A stretch of DNA of 33,801 bases from Hyphomicrobiales bacterium. GTDB taxonomy: Bacteria > Pseudomonadota > Alphaproteobacteria > Rhizobiales > Methyloligellaceae. A program made the translations under genes and the position numbers. Under the pieces are notes generated by a model, which saw only the letters and a program-made list of their open reading frames with translations, searched no databases and was not told the DNA's origin. This document shows, piece by piece, positions 32,256 to 33,801 of this stretch (positions are counted from its first letter, which is position 1; every line of letters begins with the position of its first letter). Location of the stretch: contig JAJFHO010000217.1 of assembly GCA_021775575.1 (NCBI GenBank), forward strand, positions 1-33,801. The letters are read 5' to 3'.

Positions 32256-33209
32256 ATGCTGATCAGGACGCCACGAGGGTGGGAGTTGCCGGAACGCCTG
32301 GCGACGCCGGAAGACATCTTTCTCAATCGCCGCGCCTTGCTCGCCGGCGCCGGCAGTATCGCCGCTGTGGGCGCGATGCCCGAGCTGGCTTTCGCCGCTG
32401 ACGATCCGACCGCCGATCTTTACCCGGCCAAACGTAACCCCGCCTTCAAGCTAGCCCGCCAGATCACGCCGGAGAAGATCAATTCCCACTACAATAATTT
32501 CTATGAATTCGGCTCCCACAAGAAGATTTCGGAAAAGGCGCAGGCGCTCGAAGTTCGCCCCTGGGAGGTGAAGATTGATGGCGAGGTGGAAAAGCCCTTC
32601 ACGATCGGGATCGATGACCTGATCCGGAAAATGGCGCTGGAGGAGAGGTTGTACCGGCACCGCTGCGTGGAAGCCTGGTCAATGACGATTCCCTGGTCGG
32701 GCTTTCCGATGCAGGATCTGGTGGCGCTCGCCAAGCCGCTATCCAGCGCGAAATATGTGCGCATGGAGACGTTCCATAATCCGAAGGTTGCGACGGGGCA
32801 GAAGGCCGCCTGGTATCCCTGGCCCTATGTGGAGGGGCTGACTATCGCCGAGGCGACCAACGAACTCGCCTTCCTGGTTACCGGCGCCTATGGCAAACCG
32901 ATGGCCAAGCAGTTCGGGGCGCCGCTGCGGCTGGCCGTGCCGTGGAAATACGGCTTCAAGCATATCAAGTCGATCGTGCGTTTCTCCTTCACGAGCGAAC
33001 GGCCCAAGAGCTTCTGGGAGGCCGTTCAGGCGCGCGAATATGGCTTTTGGGCCAATGTGAACCCGGCCGTCGACCATCCGCGCTGGAGCCAGGCGACGGA
33101 GCGGGATCTCGCCACCGGCGTGCGGATCCCGACGAAGCTCTACAATGGCTACGGCGCGCAGGTCGCGCATATGTATAAGGGCATGGAAGGCGAGAAGCTT
33201 TTCATGTAG
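32256..33209 (+). CDS. msrP: Protein-methionine-sulfoxide reductase catalytic subunit MsrP
   Basis: The 317-residue molybdoenzyme (formerly YedY) starts with a Tat signal: 'FLNRRALLAGAG' with the twin arginines at 25-26, and a hydrophobic core ending 'LAFA'. The Mo-binding cysteine is C137 in 'YRHRCVEAWSMTIPWSGFP'. The rest matches the family ('FHNPKVATGQ', 'GLTIAEATNELAFLVTGAYGKPMAKQFGAPLRLAVPWKYGFKHIKSIVRF' in parts). It is exported folded with molybdopterin and repairs methionine sulfoxides in periplasmic proteins, with electrons from the haem membrane partner MsrQ. No msrQ gene follows here; the next gene is DUF2946-like. GAAGGAG precedes the ATG. Confidence 0.95.
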   Translation: MLIRTPRGWELPERLATPEDIFLNRRALLAGAGSIAAVGAMPELAFAADDPTADLYPAKRNPAFKLARQITPEKINSHYNNFYEFGSHKKISEKAQALEVRPWEVKIDGEVEKPFTIGIDDLIRKMALEERLYRHRCVEAWSMTIPWSGFPMQDLVALAKPLSSAKYVRMETFHNPKVATGQKAAWYPWPYVEGLTIAEATNELAFLVTGAYGKPMAKQFGAPLRLAVPWKYGFKHIKSIVRFSFTSERPKSFWEAVQAREYGFWANVNPAVDHPRWSQATERDLATGVRIPTKLYNGYGAQVAHMYKGMEGEKLFM

Positions 33210-33320
33210 ATGGATTTTTCCCTTGCGGGCCAATTGCGGCATAAAGCACATAGACCCGGTTTTGAGTTGAGTGGACCGCCTGTCTGACCTAACATCCGGC
33301 AAAAGGCCGGGTTGGGTATA

Positions 33321-33740
33321 ATGAATTGTCTCCGGGGAGATAGCGTCGTAAGGCGTTTCGCCGCTTTGACGGCGGTGCTCGGGCTGCTCGTACAGCTCGC
33401 GGTCGCCGCATTCCTGGTCCCGGCCGCATTCGCCGCTGCAAATACGGGCCCGGAATTCGCCGGTCTTCGCACGATTGTTATCTGCACCGGCGCGGGGATG
33501 AAGCGCATCGTCATCGATGCGCAAGGGAATCCCGTCGAGCAGCAGGACGGGGAACCCGCTTTAGAACATTGCCGTGTCTGTCACCTTGCGGGCACGATTT
33601 ACCTCGCCGCTCCAGCCACTCCGGATTACGGCGCTCCCGCCTATAGCGCGTTCCGGAGCGCAATTTCCGTGCGACAGACCGTCGTTGCCGGGATTTGTCC
33701 GCTGTGTCCCGAAAGCCGGGGCCCGCCGCTTCAACTCTGA
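33321..33740 (+). CDS. DUF2946-like secreted or membrane protein
   Basis: The 139-residue protein has an N-terminal hydrophobic segment ('FAALTAVLGLLVQLAVAAFLVPAAFAA') that may be a signal peptide. It is followed by 'LRTIVICTGAGMKRIVIDAQGNP' and two cysteine pairs, 'HCRVCHLAG' and 'GICPLCPESRGPPLQL'. This layout fits DUF2946, small proteins often found near copper or TonB-dependent transport genes, where the cysteines could bind metal. Function unsettled. The ATG at 33321 has only a weak upstream site; TTG at 33312 is an alternative. The last 61 bases of the window show nothing further. Confidence 0.65.
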   Translation: MNCLRGDSVVRRFAALTAVLGLLVQLAVAAFLVPAAFAAANTGPEFAGLRTIVICTGAGMKRIVIDAQGNPVEQQDGEPALEHCRVCHLAGTIYLAAPATPDYGAPAYSAFRSAISVRQTVVAGICPLCPESRGPPLQL

Positions 33741-33801
33741 AACTGAAAAACGCTGTGCGTCCGCCGGCGACAACGCTCGCGTTGCGTCAGGGGCACGCAC
33801 T

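Overview
The window looks like chromosomal DNA of a GC-rich Alphaproteobacterium, probably Hyphomicrobiales-like. I base this on codon and GC style, on FNR/FixK-type promoter boxes of the TTGA-N6-TCAA form, on strong GGAGG ribosome sites, and on the gene families present: DsrE2, an EF-G paralogue, MsrP and TAXI proteins. The genus cannot be fixed from the sequence alone. I saw no rRNA, tRNA, CRISPR array, transposase or phage gene. The region reads as ordinary, dense chromosome with many small operons.

Layout. 1-2505 holds a bacterial PH-domain membrane protein cut by the window edge, a two-helix small membrane protein, a SlyD-like FKBP isomerase, a secreted 121-aa protein and a conserved 97-aa protein. 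2535-4924 (minus) holds a monohaem cytochrome c, a two-CBS protein, and an NAD(P)-dependent homoserine-dehydrogenase-like enzyme with a C-terminal SAF domain. 5231-8298 (minus) is a three-gene redox module: formate-dehydrogenase-type cytochrome b, then an HdrE/DsrM/NarI-like cytochrome b, then an HdrD/DsrK-like Fe-S protein. 8577-12141 (minus) is an envelope glycan or lipid-sugar operon: small membrane protein, DUF218 (YdcF/SanA), GT87, GT2, GtrA.

12295-16595 holds a SIMPL-domain protein, a Prx5-type peroxiredoxin (minus), an aspartate aminotransferase with a DUF302 gene, and a DsrE2-like sulfur-relay protein. 16963-19739 holds a FadL/OmpP1 outer membrane protein, then convergently an AhpD-like/PNPOx-like pair. 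20245-23262 (minus) pairs a TAXI solute-binding protein with an acidic/proline-rich membrane-spanning protein. 23687-28035 is an RND adaptor and permease pair. 28100-31281 holds Hsp20 (minus), a 78-aa membrane protein, and an EF-G-like GTPase lacking the catalytic histidine of its G3 motif. 31373-33740 holds a secreted alpha/beta hydrolase (minus), MsrP and a DUF2946-like protein.

How it works together. Three separate promoters (cytochrome c, the cytochrome b/HdrED-like module, Hsp20) carry exact TTGA-N6-TCAA boxes at promoter-like distances. This suggests one FNR/FixK-type oxygen-responsive regulon running through the window. The Hdr/DsrK-like module and DsrE2 point to membrane electron transfer and sulfur-relay chemistry. 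A 14-bp word matched at 12 positions, TTAYATTCAATYAT, occurs upstream of both, so a shared (possibly sulfur-responsive) repressor is a testable idea. The most interesting candidates are this module without a catalytic dehydrogenase, the TAXI/membrane-spanning pair without TRAP permease genes, and a 24-bp near-palindrome upstream of the peroxiredoxin that contains an Irr-box-like core.
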